Notes: generated by a model not told the origin, from the sequence alone. Positions 30,201-42,666 are shown, counted from the stretch's first letter. The stretch: DNA of 64,000 nt from Plasmodium vivax (GCF_000002415.2 NC_009910.1:345501-409500); one strand, 5' to 3'. A program made the numbers and translations.

Positions 30201-32514
30201 GAGCGTCATTGTTTTTTTTTGCACTTTCGGTTTCTGCTCCGTTGGCGCCTGCACTTTTGCCGCTTACACCTTTGCCGCCTACCCCTTTGCTGCCTACCCC
30301 TTTGCTGCCTACATTTCTGGCGCTTTGGGGGGCTGCTGCTTGCGTCGCGCTGGCTACCCTACTGGGGCTGTTCAACCCGTTCGTCATGCCGCTGGCCAAC
30401 CCATTCGCCACACCGCTAGCCAACCCATTCGCCATGTTGCTATCCAACCCGCCCATCACCCCCGCGTGCATCTCATTCATGGGGCCTGCGGGCAAAAAGC
30501 CACCTCCAATCCCGGCGGCGTTCCCCACACCGCTCCCCATCATCCCAATGGAATTCATCATATTCATGCCAGCATACGGATGGGGCGGAGCCACATGGAA
30601 GTTATAGGAGTTACCACCGGCACCCATCATCGGTGGTACATTCACACCGTTGAACTGATTACCAATCCCTTTCATAGCACTTAGGCTGTTCATTCTGCCC
30701 ATGTTGCTGCCTAAAAATGCGTTTGCGGTGTTCATTCCATGAGGGGGAAACATGCTCATGTTATTGCTTCCCATGCCGATGGCACTATTGGGGTAGTTGC
30801 TCATGTCGCTGCCTATTAAAGGTCCCTCCAGAACTTCCTTCTTTCCAGCGTCCTTTTTTTTGCTCTCCAGGGAGTACTCATCGTTTGGGTCTTTGAAGTT
30901 GGGGCCATTCATTCGGGAGGATTCGCCCATGCGAGACCCCTTGGTGACGCCCCCATTCGCATTGCTCACAAACCCCATTTGCGGGTTCGCCATGAAGGGC
31001 TTATTCTTGGGGAAGCTCATGTTGGCGCCACCCATAGCGCCGCTCAAGCTGTTCATGCCCACATTTTTGTTTCCCGCCAGGGGGGCCCCGTTTTTGGCAC
31101 TTCCACCCTCCGCGCCAAGCTTCGCCCCATTCGGGTGGGGGCCACCAAAACTCTGTAGCGGTATCTTATTGGAGGAGGCAAAATTGAGGGGGCCACTTTC
31201 CACCTTGCCCATGCTCATGCCAATGCCCATGCCCATGCTGCTGCTATTGCTGTAGTTGCCACCGGCTGGCATTTTCCTTTGACCGCCAGCTGCTACTCTG
31301 TCCTGGTCACCCAGTTCGTTGTGACCACTGCCCATCCCTCCGATGCCTAGCCCCCCATTAACCATTCCATTCCCGTTGGGGAAATAATTCATTTTGGGGT
31401 CCCCCCCCATGTGCAGAGCATTCTCACCGTTTGTAATATCCCCCTGCATGATGTCTTCGCCGTTTTTACGTTTTCTCTGTTCGTTCGTCTCTCCCTCTTC
31501 TTTCTCCTCCTCCTGGTTATCCCCCTGGTGGCCACCATCCAGGTGACCATTTCCTCTGTTCCCATTTCCTTTCCCATCATCTCCACTGCTCCCGTGGTTC
31601 CCTCCACTTCCACCGCTCCCCCCTGCGCTGCCGCCACCGCTCAGTGAGTTGCCTGCCCCACCACCGTTCGACGAGTTGCCTGCTCCATCCCCCCCACTGC
31701 AGTCGTTCCCTTCCGCCATGCAACTCCTGGCCTGCCACCTTTTGGGCAACTCCACCAATTGGTCTGCCCCGACAAAGGCATACCCCTCCGTACCGCTAAC
31801 TGGGGGATCATCACTCGAGTCCTCCCCCTCTGGAGTTCTTTCAATCTGCAATAGTGACAGCACTGTAGTGGCCGTGGTTGCGACATCTTCTTCTTCCTCC
31901 CTCTGCGAACGAGCCCCATCATTCTCTTCGCTTTGGTCTACATGCTCACTGGGCGGTGCAGCGTATCCCCTGGAGTGAAATTCGCTCAGGCTACCCAACT
32001 GGCCGGTCTTCAGCTTCTTCCACGCAGCTTTTCGCTCACCTTTTCGCTCACCTTTATGCTCACCTTTTCGCTCACCCTTTTGCTCACTTTTCTGCTCATT
32101 CCTTTTACCATCTGCGGGACTGCCATGCGGTGGGTCTTCCAAACCGTGGCTCCCCCCCTCGGGGGTGTAACTCTGCAGGGGGGTGGCCATCCCGCCGCCG
32201 GACTCGAACTGCATTCGCTTCCTCTTGGGCGTCCCCAGGAAGCCTGCTCCCGCTGCTGCGTCTGCTACTACTCCTAATGCTGCTCCCCCCGTGGGGGCCA
32301 GCTCGGCAACCCACTTCTCCCCCCCCGACTCAAAAAAAAATCCACCGCTTTTGTTTTTCAAAAAATCCCACAGGTCGACATCTTCCTCCCTCCCTTTGCT
32401 GCAACAATGGGAGGAATATTCATTCTTTTTTTCTTTTTTATTTGCCAAAACATGACGACTTGGGTCGTTCCAAAGAGGATCCCTCTCCCTGTTTACGAGG
32501 TATTCCATCATCAT
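27293..32514 (-). CDS. GCN5: Histone acetyltransferase GCN5, four exons
   Basis: Exons in transcript order: 32514-29041, 28850-28436, 28270-27756 and 27454-27293; phases 0, 1 and 0; 1521 residues. It acetylates histone H3 in the nucleus as part of a SAGA/ADA-like complex. The GNAT domain lies in exons 2-3: FAEIAFLAVTSTEQVKGYGT holds the catalytic Glu and the acetyl-CoA Q/R-x-x-G-x-G loop (QVKGYG), followed by NFAIGYFRKQGF. The bromodomain spans exons 3-4 (YYDIIKEPTD, then CRLYNAPTT with the acetyl-lysine Asn). Exon 1 encodes a ~1150-residue extension, mostly low-complexity Gly/Asn/Met/Ser and Lys/Glu with an EQKGERKGE repeat, typical of Plasmodium GCN5 (the P. falciparum protein is also near 1450-1500 residues). 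Three ATGs in a row open the frame; the first is used. Confidence 0.94.
27521..27748. repeat. 13-bp minisatellite in GCN5 intron 3, about 17 copies
   Basis: gccgcttaaacac for roughly the first half, changing stepwise to gccgcttagccac. It almost fills the 301-bp intron (27455-27755), stopping a few bases from the donor. Confidence 0.92.
28327..28400. repeat. 18-bp imperfect repeat in GCN5 intron 2
   Basis: About four units of the type agcaacctgctacggatg within the 165-bp intron (28271-28435). Confidence 0.75.
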
Positions 32515-34860
32515 CGTCGTCGTCTCGTCAAAGCTTCTGCGGATCGCGCGGCATTAAAAACTAAAAAGGGGCATACAAATGTAACATGCTCGGAGGGGCG
32601 CACTTGTACAGAGGGGTCAGCAAAAAGGGGGGTACCCACTCTTCATATCCCCCTACTGCTATGCGGCTCTGCCCGAGGGGAAAACAAACCTCGCGAACGG
32701 TAATTCATTCGCGCGGGGAGAAAAAAAGAGGCAAAAAAAGTCCATAAATGGGAGAAACCCGCGAAAGGGAAAAACCCGTAAATGGGGAAAATTGCAAAAA
32801 CGTATCAAAATGAGTAAAAAAAAAAAACAAAAGAGGAAAGATTGTGGCCTCTTCAAAAGAACAATTTAAAGAATAATTCAGCGCATAAATATTACCCATG
32901 GGGGAGGAAAAAAAAAAAAAAAAAAAAATCGCAACTGGGAAAAATGTATACTACTCATTTTGGAAATACGCTCGGCAGAGAGGAGCCATGTGGCGGCATT
33001 TTAAAATGCGTAAACGGAATGAAGAACGGAAGGTAAAAGATACTTTGCCTCCTTACAATCGCATGACATGTTCGTAGCTTTGACATTCGGAAGGTCAAAT
33101 TTTGCGTCAGGGGATGATTACATTTTCCTTAGGTGCTTTTCCATTTGTATCAAATTAAATGTTCCTATTTATGAAAATGCCCCTGTTGTGCTGATAGATG
33201 AATTAGCAAAGTGTTCCTCCCCGTTTTGTATTTTTCCTCTTTGGGGGGATTCATCGAACGTGGCATTTTTTTTCCCCCCCCCAATGATGACAGGCAGAAA
33301 TTATGCGCTAAGGTCCTTTTCATTTCGCCACAACTGCAATCGTATACATGCGCATACGCTTATGTGTATACTACCTACGTGTTCGCTCTCCTTTCTGGCT
33401 GCTTCACCCCTCGGGGGTGTTGTTGCCGTCAGGGTGAAATCACCTCCACTGTTTGATCACCCCAAATGATGTGGCAGATTAAAGAAAGCCACACAGGGGG
33501 GCACCCTTTAGAGGATGTAAAGAACCAGTCCCCAAGGTTGTCAATAGGAAAAGGGGGAGAGAGACAGACCCACTCACTTTTGCGTTTGTCCCCCCATATG
33601 GGGCCCCTCCCTCCTCAGGTGTGCACTTCCTCACAGTTTGTGTTGTGCGGACATAGCAGTGCTCATATAGCAGTGCGTTTTCGCAGTTTCTTTTTTTCTT
33701 TTTTTTTTGCCCCTTCTACCTTTTGGAAGAGGAGACTTCACTATGGTACGTTCAATAAGAGCATATAACACATGCAACCCATTTGGGGTGCCCCCACCCC
33801 ACGGTTTCTTTTCGGTTCCCTTTTTCATCAAAACTTATGGGCAGCGTCAGATCGAGAGCTTTTCCCAGCGCCCCTCAACAGGTGAACAACCGTTCGCTCT
33901 TTCCAATGGCATAGACTTTGGCACCCACGCGAAATGAAAAAAAAATTACAAAATGAAAGAAAACGTGTGCTACGCTGCAGCATGGCAAATTTACGCAGCA
34001 ATGTGCTCTTCGCAAGTTTAACCTCGCGTGCCGCTGTAGCTGCGACTGCTTTACCATGAGGCAGACGGTGCCCATCCCAAAGTTCGCCCGTAAACAAAAT
34101 TACACTCATCATGCATAGAAGCATCACATGTACGTTTGCTTTAATGACAATCACGACGCCAAGTTGTTAACTTTTTTGCTCGTTTGTCACCCGTGTGCAA
34201 ATTTAAAACGTGTAGAGGGGAGACAAAAGGGCTAATTCCTGCGTGAAAAAATTTTTCGTCTTGGTCTTACCAGTGGAGGCACACGTATGGATCGGAGGAG
34301 TAATCCATTCGGGCGTGCGAGAACACACCGGGCGGCTGCAAACAGGGGGGCCAAAAAATACGCATCAGTTTCGCCCCCCGAACATGTGCTGCCTTTCACC
34401 CTACCAGCAATTTTATCACCCGCCAAACAAGCAAAATGAGGTTTTGTTTCACCTGCACATGTTTAACTCCTCTGGTGCGGCGAACACAAAAGAATAATTT
34501 GAACGGCGAGCCTTTGAATGATAAAAAAAAAAAAAAAAAAGCATATCAATGACGCAGCTTTGCGCAGCGCGGTGAGATATGCAACTCGCGGAGGGGCTCG
34601 CTCCTAAAAAGGTAAAAAAAAAAAAAAAAAAAAAAAATAGAAACTTTAATAAATTGAAATGAACTTCCGAAGAGCCAGAAAAAAAAAAAAGCAAAACGAA
34701 GCGAAATCGCGACAATTACTCACAAACGGGAATATATTTCCACGAATGAACAAATGCCGCAATTCGGTTCCTACGCGATTGCTATTATGCAGCTGTGCAG
34801 CTGTGCGGCTGTGCGGCTGTGCGGCTGTGCATGTTTGCATGAGCTCGCGTTTGTAGCGGC

Positions 34861-34988
34861 ACACGTTCGCAGAGGCACACGTTCGCAGAGGCACATGTTC
34901 GCAGAGGCACACGTTCGCAGAGGCACACGCTGGCAGAAGCACACGCTGGTAGAGGCACACGCTGGCAGAAGCACACGCTGGTAGAGGC
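34861..34988. repeat. 16-bp tandem repeat, eight copies
   Basis: Exactly eight 16-bp units: four of acacgttcgcagaggc (one with a base change), then four alternating acacgctggcagaagc and acacgctggtagaggc. The alternation suggests a later 32-bp duplication. Confidence 0.9.
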
Positions 34989-35454
34989 GCATGAATGCAA
35001 ATCACTCCCCATTCGGCTGAGCCTCCATTCAAGTTAACTTCTTTTTACTGACGCTTGCCTGGGATAGGAAAATGTTAAAAAAAAAAAAAAAAAAAAGAAA
35101 AAGAAAAAGAAAAAGGAGCCTATCAAATTTCTATCGCATTTATATATCTGTATTTTTGGGGGGTTCATTTTGCTGTTATTTTTTGTTTTACTTTGTTTCG
35201 TTTTGATTTATTTGAATGGAGTAGAATCGATTCGCTTTTGTTTGGTTTGGTTTTATTTCATTATACCAGTTCGCTTTAGCTCTGCTGCTCCCTTCTTCAT
35301 CCTTCACGTCGTCCCCCGACCGCGCTCTTGCCTCGCCGGCGCCGCTCGCTAGCTCGTGCCTCCTCACTCCCCTCCAGTTTGTTCGCAGCTGGCGGTTCGC
35401 AACTTGTGGAGGTGCACGTTGAATGGGTGAGGGCGAACAAGAGGGCGAAGGTGA

Positions 35455-35540
35455 GCGTTAGGGTGAATGCAAATGCGAATGTTATTGCGAATGTGAGTGC
35501 AAATGTGAATGCCAGTGTGAATGCCAATGTGAATGCCTTT
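35455..35540. repeat. 6/12-bp repeat (aatgtgaatgcc type)
   Basis: Imperfect run of gaatgcaaatgc, gaatgtgagtgc and aatgtgaatgcc units, open in several frames but with no coding support. Confidence 0.7.
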
Positions 35541-36585
35541 TTCTTTGCCCCTCGCACGCCGCGCCCCTCACCACCTCGCATATACAAACCGGCAAAATTA
35601 AACCGAACGGAAGGAAACGAAACCGAGCCCACCACACTCCTTCACCACTCTGCAACCGAAGTGAATTATTTTTTTTTCTTTTTTCGCACCGTTTTAATGC
35701 TAACCCAAACGTATGCCACTGAGGCGAAGAATCAGAGACGAGTATAAAACAGCTCAACTGGTAACTGCCGTGTAGCTGCTCCGAAGGGGAGACCGCCGAC
35801 TGATAAGAAGTAGGGGATTGCCAACTGACGAAGTGCAACCCGTCGAATGGCACAGTTCACCCCTGCCGGCTGGCACCACTGCGAGCTGCTCCATTTCTCC
35901 CCGGGGCAGGGCAAAAACCTGCGCGAAATACAGGCAACCTGATTTGGGAGGAAGCCCTAGGAGGAAGCCACGGGAGGAGAAACTGCTCAGATGTGAAGAG
36001 AGGCGGGTAGGACAAGCCCCAACATACTTACACGCACAGAATAGCTCCCCTCCGTGTGATGGAAATCCGCCCGAGTGCCTGCCTAGCTATGCGCTAACGT
36101 CCTCTCGTATGTCTACGCACATGCCCCTGCGTATGAGCGTGTACGTGCGCGACGGAGGGACACACACACGAGTTACTGCAGCAGATGTGCGATCCACCGC
36201 AACATATGTGAGCTGATCCATTTTTGAAGAATCATTTGCCACCAGTCCGAACGCCACTAACGAAACAGTCGAAAAATGATACCTTAGATAAACTCCCCTG
36301 ATGTTTTGACCGCCTATTTTCTTCTTCTTCCTTTTTTTTTTTTTTTCACCCGAGTGTACGCACGTTATTGCTGCACTTTGAGCGGAGCGACAGGATAGGC
36401 TCAGCCGCGAGTAGACGCACAGTCGGATCCGCCTCCCTCCGATCAAATCTGAAGACCCCTTCGAATGCAAGCGTGTACGGTCCCCTCAGGAAGAGAAGGC
36501 ACAGCCCAATTTTAAAATTTAAGAGAGTTACCTCCTTCAAATTGTTCTCCCCCTACTTTAACTAGCCCAAACTGCGAAGGGCAAA

Positions 36586-37800
36586 ATGTCCGCTGCGAAT
36601 TCTTCCAAAATTTTTATTGGCAGCATCCCCAAGGATGTTACAGAGGTGAGTCCCCCAGTTGTCCCGCGCGCACTGTGTTGATGCGGTTAGGTGCCAGCGG
36701 AGGGGTAGACGCGCTTGGCATATGCGGTCCTCGCACGTTCTCCCCACGTTCCCCCAACAGTGCATCCAAAAAAAACAACCTCGCGTCTCACTTGCCGCAT
36801 TTCTTTCCTCCCCTTTTCCCAGGAGGAGCTAAAAGCGGAGGCCTCCAAATATGGCACGATCACCCAAGTGTACTACGTGCCCGCCACGGGCCAAAGCCCC
36901 AGGGGATGGGCGTTCATCACGTATAAGCAGAGGTCGGAAGCTTATAAAGCTATAGAGGCTCTGGATTATAAGTGCATATTTCCTAACAGCCAGCGACCAC
37001 TAGATGTGAGGTTCGCAAGCTACAAGTATAATGCCACCACCGAAACTCAAGCAGCGCCAAATAAAAACGTTTGGCAGAAGCACGTAACGTCTGATGGGCA
37101 CCCATATTACTACAATTCGGTGACTGGCCATTCCCAGTGGGAGAAACCCAAGGAGGCAGTCACTACACCCGCCCCAACCATTCAGGGGAAGACTAACACG
37201 GTTGCGTCGTTCGGTCCCCCGGGCGCCAATGTGTTCGTTTTCCACTTGCCTTCTCATTGGACGGATATGGAGCTGTACCAGGTGAGTCGTCAGTTCGTTG
37301 GTCCTCATGGGATGGTAGCTCTCATGATGGGACAACTCGGGGGATAGATGCCCGGGAGGTGCTCAAAAAGGGAGTAACTCCTCACCGTTTTCACCGCTAC
37401 CCTTGCCCACATTAATGTCGCTGCCTTCCCCCCTCTGCAGCACTTCCAACACTTTGGGTACGTAGTGAGCGCGCGAATTCAGAGGGACTCGAATGGAAGA
37501 AACAAAGGCTACGGGTTCGTCAGTTTTAACAACCCAGAGTCTGCTTTGAATGCCATCAAGGGAATGCACGGGTTCTACGTGTCTGGGAAGCACCTGAAGG
37601 TGCAGCTAAAGAAGGGAGAGGAGCACTACGTACAGTTAAATGCCCCTGCGCAGCCTCAACTGGCTCCCACTCAACCCTACACAGTGCAGCAGCCCATCAT
37701 GGGGACCCCCCACCAGCCCTACATGACCCACGTGATTTACGGCAGCATGGACTCGACCAACCAGATGCGCTACAACAACACGTATTCGTTGAGCAGATAG
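36586..37800 (+). CDS. RNA-binding protein with RRM-WW-RRM order, three exons
   Basis: Exons 36586-36645, 36823-37281 and 37441-37800, all phase 0, giving 292 residues. RRM1 (about 7-86) has RNP2 KIFIGSIP and an RNP1-like RGWAFITY. A WW domain (about 103-130) has both tryptophans (W104, W126) and the YYYN core. RRM2 (about 155-231) has NVFVFHLP and KGYGFVSF, the latter a textbook RNP1. The Gln/Pro/Tyr-rich tail is probably disordered. RRM2 resembles the CELF/Bruno third RRM. RRM proteins bind single-stranded RNA; the WW domain would bind Pro-rich partners, as in the FCA or PRP40 type. A role in mRNA processing or translational control is inferred. Each intron has a clear GTGAGT donor and CAG acceptor. 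Confidence 0.88.
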
Positions 37801-39599
37801 GGTAGGTGGGTTCGCCCCCTTGGAGGGGACGCCGCCCTGCCCCGCACCCACGTGGGTGACTAGGTGTGACCATGCGTGGTGTCCTCAAGAGTAAGCGGCT
37901 CAAGAGTAGTCGCCCCACGTGTAGTTACCCCACGTGTAGCTACCCCAGGTGAGCGCTTCTCCCCCGTAATCTTCCACCATTTTTCAAGTCAAACGAAGGG
38001 CGCGTTCGGGATCCCACTCCCTGTTTGCACCTCACTCGCCGGAACCCCTCGCCTTCCGCATATCCGCCCCTTTTTCCGTTGCTTTTCCCCCCTTTTTCCG
38101 CTCGTTCGTTTTATTCTCCTTTCTCACCCCCTTTGTTTTTCCCCCCCCTCCATCATATGTATTTTATATACACTTCTTCCCCCTCTACAACGTATGACTT
38201 AAAAATAATTTTTTTTTTTTTTTTTTTTTTTAAAATTTCTTCCCCAAATTAACGACACATTAGAAAAGTTTGTTTTTGATGAAAATGGAAATATATATTT
38301 TTTTTTTTTGCCACTCCTGTTGTGTGATTGATTAGGAGTGTGTGCAGTTTTGGGGTCCTTCCCCTTTCCCCCCTCCTGAGTGACTGACTCACGCTATTAA
38401 GTATCTCCATTTTTAACCCCCCTCAACATGAGCAGTGTGTTCCACTTGACAATTGCTTCCCCCCCCATTTTGTTAAAATGGTCACCGTGATGAGTGACTA
38501 CCCAGTGAGTGCTCTTCCAAGGAGTCCCCATCTGCGGGGGGAAAAATATCCGTAACGACCTTCACAAATCGGAAGGGAAGTCTCAACCAACCTATGCGGG
38601 GTTGTCCAAACGGGGGTTGAGCAGATGCAGAAGGGGGCAGCACAGGTGTATGCCCCCACGTGTGCATGCCTTTTTCATCACCCATGCGGAGGGGTAGAAG
38701 TGGCAGGGGGGAGGTCCAGCCCATGCACAAGTTTGGGGAAAAAATACGACGCAAAAATGTGCCGCTAACTATACCGCTAACTATACCGCTAACTATACGG
38801 CTAACTATACGGCTAACTATACCGCTAACTATACCGCTAACTATACGGCTAACTATACGGTTAAATTTCCGCTTAACAATGCGCGCTGCAAAATGGCAAA
38901 CAGGTGGCAACTGCGGGGGAGGGGTGCTTCTAATCTGAGAGAGACTGCTCCAATGCCGTCTCACCTGCAGAGTGGGGTTCACCCGGTTGTTGGTATGCCT
39001 CCCTCTTGGCGGCCTCTCCTCTTCAGCCCAAGTGATAACTGCTCACCCGTTGGAGCGAATGGAAGGATGTTCCTCTCCACTCTGTCGAACTGAACCCCCA
39101 CTATTTCAGCACCCCATTGATTGCGCAGGAGTGTAAAAGCTTCTCGTCAGGACTACGCTGAGAGGGAGCTCCAACACCGTTTCGTTTGGCCGCATTGCGG
39201 GAAGGCAAAAAAAATGAGGAGTATAAATCGACATACGCTTTTGCATCCTCGCAGTTAACAATTTTTTTTTTTTTTTTTTTTTTTTATGTCATCCTTTTCT
39301 CAATGGGTAAAAAAATCGGTGAATGGCGCGTGACTCCCCACTTTATTTTTTTTTTCCGTAAAAACTTTTTTAAGCTACACAGAACTCGTGTACGAAGTGA
39401 CACGCTCAGCTGTGAAGTGGGCGCGGGTGTCCCCTCCAATTTGGTATTTAAAGAGAGCGCAAAGATATGCACCTGTAGGTGTGCATGTAGGCGTGAACAG
39501 CTGGAAAAGCCAACAGAGGAATAGCCACACAAGCGTCCTTCACCCTACTTGCGCCGTTCGCCCTACTCACGCCGCTCCCCCCCCTGGGAAGAAGGCAAC
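37801..39599. other. Intergenic region with 12-bp repeat
   Basis: Between two plus-strand genes. It holds T-runs 38209-38230 and 39261-39285 and a 12-bp array at 38763-38858. No gene seen. Confidence 0.6.
38763..38858. repeat. 12-bp tandem repeat, eight copies
   Basis: Units cgctaactatac and cggctaactata-phase variants differing at one position, grading into degenerate units up to about 38875. Non-coding. Confidence 0.88.
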
Positions 39600-40008
39600 A
39601 TGGATTACAAAAGCGAACAGCTGGCAGAGAAGGAGAGCTTGTCGCTTTTGTACGAATGTACCAATGAATTTATCTGCGTGGACGAAAAGAACTTTAAAAT
39701 TTTGATTGAAAATAAAGCCAAGAAGATTTCCTTCTACTTGCTCTTTGAGTACACGGAACGGTACCCGGACGAGGCCCCCCTATGGAAGATCGTCGAAGGT
39801 AGAAGGTGGAGGGGCGCGTATCTGCGTTGGATTGTTCTGTTTCCTTTTTTAGGGGAAGACCCGCTGTGTGCAACGGATATGCACACATAGAAGAGCGTTT
39901 CGCGTGCGTCCGTGCTGGGTCTTCTAAGGCGAACGCCGTTTTTGCCAAGCTGCTGCGTTTTTCATGTGTACATATCTGTATATATGTGCATACATGTGTA
40001 TGTAAATT

Positions 40009-40039
<31 letters not shown>

Positions 40040-41309
40040 TTTGTTTATTTGTTTATTTGTTTATTTGTTTATTTGTTTATTTGTTTATTTGTTTATTTGT
40101 TTATTTGTTTATTTGTTTATTTGTTTATTTGTGTATTTTTTTTTTTTTCCCCCGGTCAGGCAAAAATCTCCCCAGCAGGCTGCGCGAAAATGTGGAGCAG
40201 CAAATCCGAGAGACGGTGGAAAATAACCTGGGCTACAGCATGATTTACAACATTGTGGAGAACATACGGGTAAGACCAGGGGGGGGGGCAGCCCGAGTTC
40301 GTCCGAGCAGTCGCACCTGTGGCTAGTTATTGCCCCTAACAGTCGGGGTGATTCAAAACGGCGCGAAATTATGTTCACCACGTTATCGTATCCGTTGCGT
40401 GTGTTTTTTCCCCCACGTTATCTCATCCCATCCGGTGTGTTTTTTTTTTTTTTTTTTTTTTTCCCCCCCTTTTGCAGTCCTACCTGTCCGAAGACCTCGA
40501 AGAAAAATCCATGTACGACGAAATGCTGGAGAGGAAACCCAAGGGGGGTGAAGAAATGAATGATGAGGACTCGGACGACAAGATGGGCGCAGACGATTAC
40601 GAAAACGTTTTGGAGCTGAAGGAGCTGTGTGAGGAGCGGGTGCGTCTAAGTGCATTTGTGTGTACCTACGAGGGTATACACCTGTGCATTTGCATGAGCG
40701 AATAGTTTTGTTTTTATAGCGGCACACGTGTAACACCTGCGTAACACCTACGCCACCCCTGCGTCACCCCTGCGCGCGCGATGCCTGTTCACCTCCCCCC
40801 TGCAGTACCGAGTAACCGAGGACGAATTCGACGCGTGGCGAAAGGAGTTTTACAAAGGCATTTTCGCAGAAATAAAAAACACCAACCTGTCGGACAACCC
40901 CACGGGGCGGGAGCTCTTTGAGAGGGGGAAAATTAACTTGGCCGATGCGGAATTTGAGGAGGGTAAGCGAAGGGGAAGTTGGCAGGGCCCTCTCCCCATC
41001 ACGCAGCTCTTCATCCGTCTACTCCCCATCACGCCGCGCTCCATCCGTTCACTCGTTAAGCAGCTCTTCATCCGTCTACTCCCCATCACGCCGCGCTCCA
41101 TCCGTTCACTCGTTAAGCAGCTCTTCGTCCGTCTACTCCCCATCACGCCGCGCTCCATCCGTTCACTCGTTAAGCAGCTCTTCGTCCGTCTACTCCCCAT
41201 CACGCCGCGCTCCATCCTTTCACTCACTATGTCTCTCCTCATTTTCCTTTTAGGGGAGGCCAAGTGGTGCAACGAAGAACTTTTTTGCGACCTCGACTTG
41301 GACGTGTGA
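39600..41309 (+). CDS. RWD-domain protein (RWDD1/Gir2-like), five exons
   Basis: Exons 39600-39798, 40160-40269, 40478-40639, 40806-40962 and 41254-41309, phases 1, 0, 0 and 1, giving 227 residues. The RWD domain fills the N-terminal half: an acidic start with LYECTNEF, then YPDEAPLWKI, the hallmark YPxxxP turn, and NLGYSMIYNIVENI. The C-terminal half has a charged helix, then NPTGRELFERGKINLADAEF, which matches the end of human RWDD1. Such proteins bind the developmentally regulated GTPase DRG2 and ribosomes, or the translation factor GCN1. Which partner is used here cannot be seen. The acidic C-terminus is also typical. Confidence 0.88.
40006..40136 (+). repeat. TTTA/TTTG microsatellite in RWD-gene intron 1
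   Basis: An initial (ttta)n block, then about 13 copies of tttgttta, ending in a T-run just before the pyrimidine-rich acceptor of exon 2. It lies inside the 361-bp intron. Confidence 0.9.
41007..41234 (+). repeat. 57-bp minisatellite in RWD-gene intron 4, four copies
   Basis: Units start at 41007, 41064, 41121 and 41178 (ctcttcatccgtctactccc...). The first two and the next two pair by single-base differences. It nearly fills the 291-bp intron (40963-41253). Confidence 0.92.
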
Positions 41310-42666
41310 CCATCAGCATGCCGATGCGTTGGTGCACTTCCCACGGGGGGGAATATACAAGCTTGCCAGCCCTACACAAGTTACCCCCTTCACGTTGCAG
41401 TTTTATGCGAATCACCCCACGTGACAGCCTCTTCCCCCTTCTGTCCCTACGTCCATTCGGATGGGCATCCCGTTTAGCAGCCAGTTCGACAGGCGCGTGT
41501 TTCATCAGCACACACGTTCGTATCCTTCGTATCCTTCCCCCTTTTGACGCTCCCTCTTTGACGCTCCCTCTTTGACGCTCCCTCTTTGACGCTCCCTTTT
41601 TGATGCTCCCTTTTTGAAGAGAATGTTTGTTTGGGTCTCCCATTTTTTTTTTTTCCATTCTCCTCGCCGCACACAACTGCGAACTGGTGAGTCCTTCACC
41701 GGATGAACATCCCTCTTAAGTTATTTTTGCGCTGTTAGGGGAATAAACAGCATCCGCTTTGTTTTATTTTGCTTTACCCTCCTTTATCTTGCTTTATTTT
41801 GCCTTATTTTGCTTTATCTTGCTCTATTTTTTTTCTTTTTTTTCCCACCCCGCCGATTGACCCACAGCGCGCCTGGCAGGAATTCCCCCGATCGCTGCGG
41901 GAGGGAGCCAAAAATGAGAAAGAAAAAAAAAAAAAAAAAAAATAGCACTGCTCAACGCGAGGTAACACTCCTGCCCAGCTGCAAATTGCATTTTCGCGGC
42001 AGCCTCTTCCCACCGATGCGCTGACAGCAACGGGGACCCCCTTCGATCTTAAAACAAATTAAAACGAATAAATGACGCTGGGCCTTGGGGGACGTGTACA
42101 TTTCTCCGCATGCAGGTCGCATGGGGGTAGGCCTTCGCCACGAATGGGTCACGCAGCTGTGAGCAAAACTGGGCGCATTCGCGCAAGCGATGTTGCCGAG
42201 CGTATGCCCTGCGAAGCATACGGTGTGAGTCAAGCGGGACGCGGCACACGGCACACAGCACGTGGGATGTCACCTGTGGTATGCCATATGTGGTATGCTT
42301 GCTGAGTTATACCGCCTAAGCGATGCCGCCTAAAGGATGCGCTTTTTTTTTGCCTTTTTTTGTTGCGCCCCCGCTGGACCCTCGCTTGCGCTTCGAATTA
42401 AAGCTTGCGAGAGGGGTGCCCATGGGGGGAAGTGCGGCGTGCACAGCAGGGCCAGGCTGGTAGATACCTCCCCCCCTCCCCTACACCTCTGCTGATTCGA
42501 ATTCCCGCAGGCAGCCTTTTTAACCCCCAGTTCGTTTGTAGCCCCGTTTTCGGCTTTGTTTTTCTTTTTTTTGTCCCTATCCCTACCACTTTTTTGTTTT
42601 GTTATTTCATTTTATTATATTTTTTTTGTCGCACGGCGTCTCCCCAGTTGCGTCTTCTTGCGAACG
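41310..42666. other. Intergenic region
   Basis: Between the RWD gene and VPS15. It holds a ttgacgctccctc repeat (41545-41615), a gctttattttg repeat (41755-41830), A-run 41924-41942 and T-rich DNA near 42560-42630. No gene seen. Confidence 0.6.

Larger units (their letters stand above)
32515..36585. other. Long divergent intergenic region (GCN5 / RNA-binding protein)
   Basis: Four kilobases between two divergent starts, the largest gene-free stretch here. It holds A-runs (32908-32928, 34516-34540, 34615-34637, 35077-35095), a 9-bp gctgtgcgg repeat (34793-34830), a 16-bp repeat (34861-34988), a 6/12-bp aatgtgaatgc repeat (35455-35540) and a T-run near 36335. Short frames show no homology; both 5' UTRs and promoters must lie here. 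Confidence 0.6.

Noticed and set aside
39806..40243. Phe/Val/Tyr-Leu repeat 'membrane protein' frames
   Set aside because: Translation of the TTTA/TTTG microsatellite inside intron 1 of the RWD gene.
40850..41344. Minus-strand MERGVMGSRR repeat frame
   Set aside because: Product of the 57-bp intronic minisatellite read backwards.
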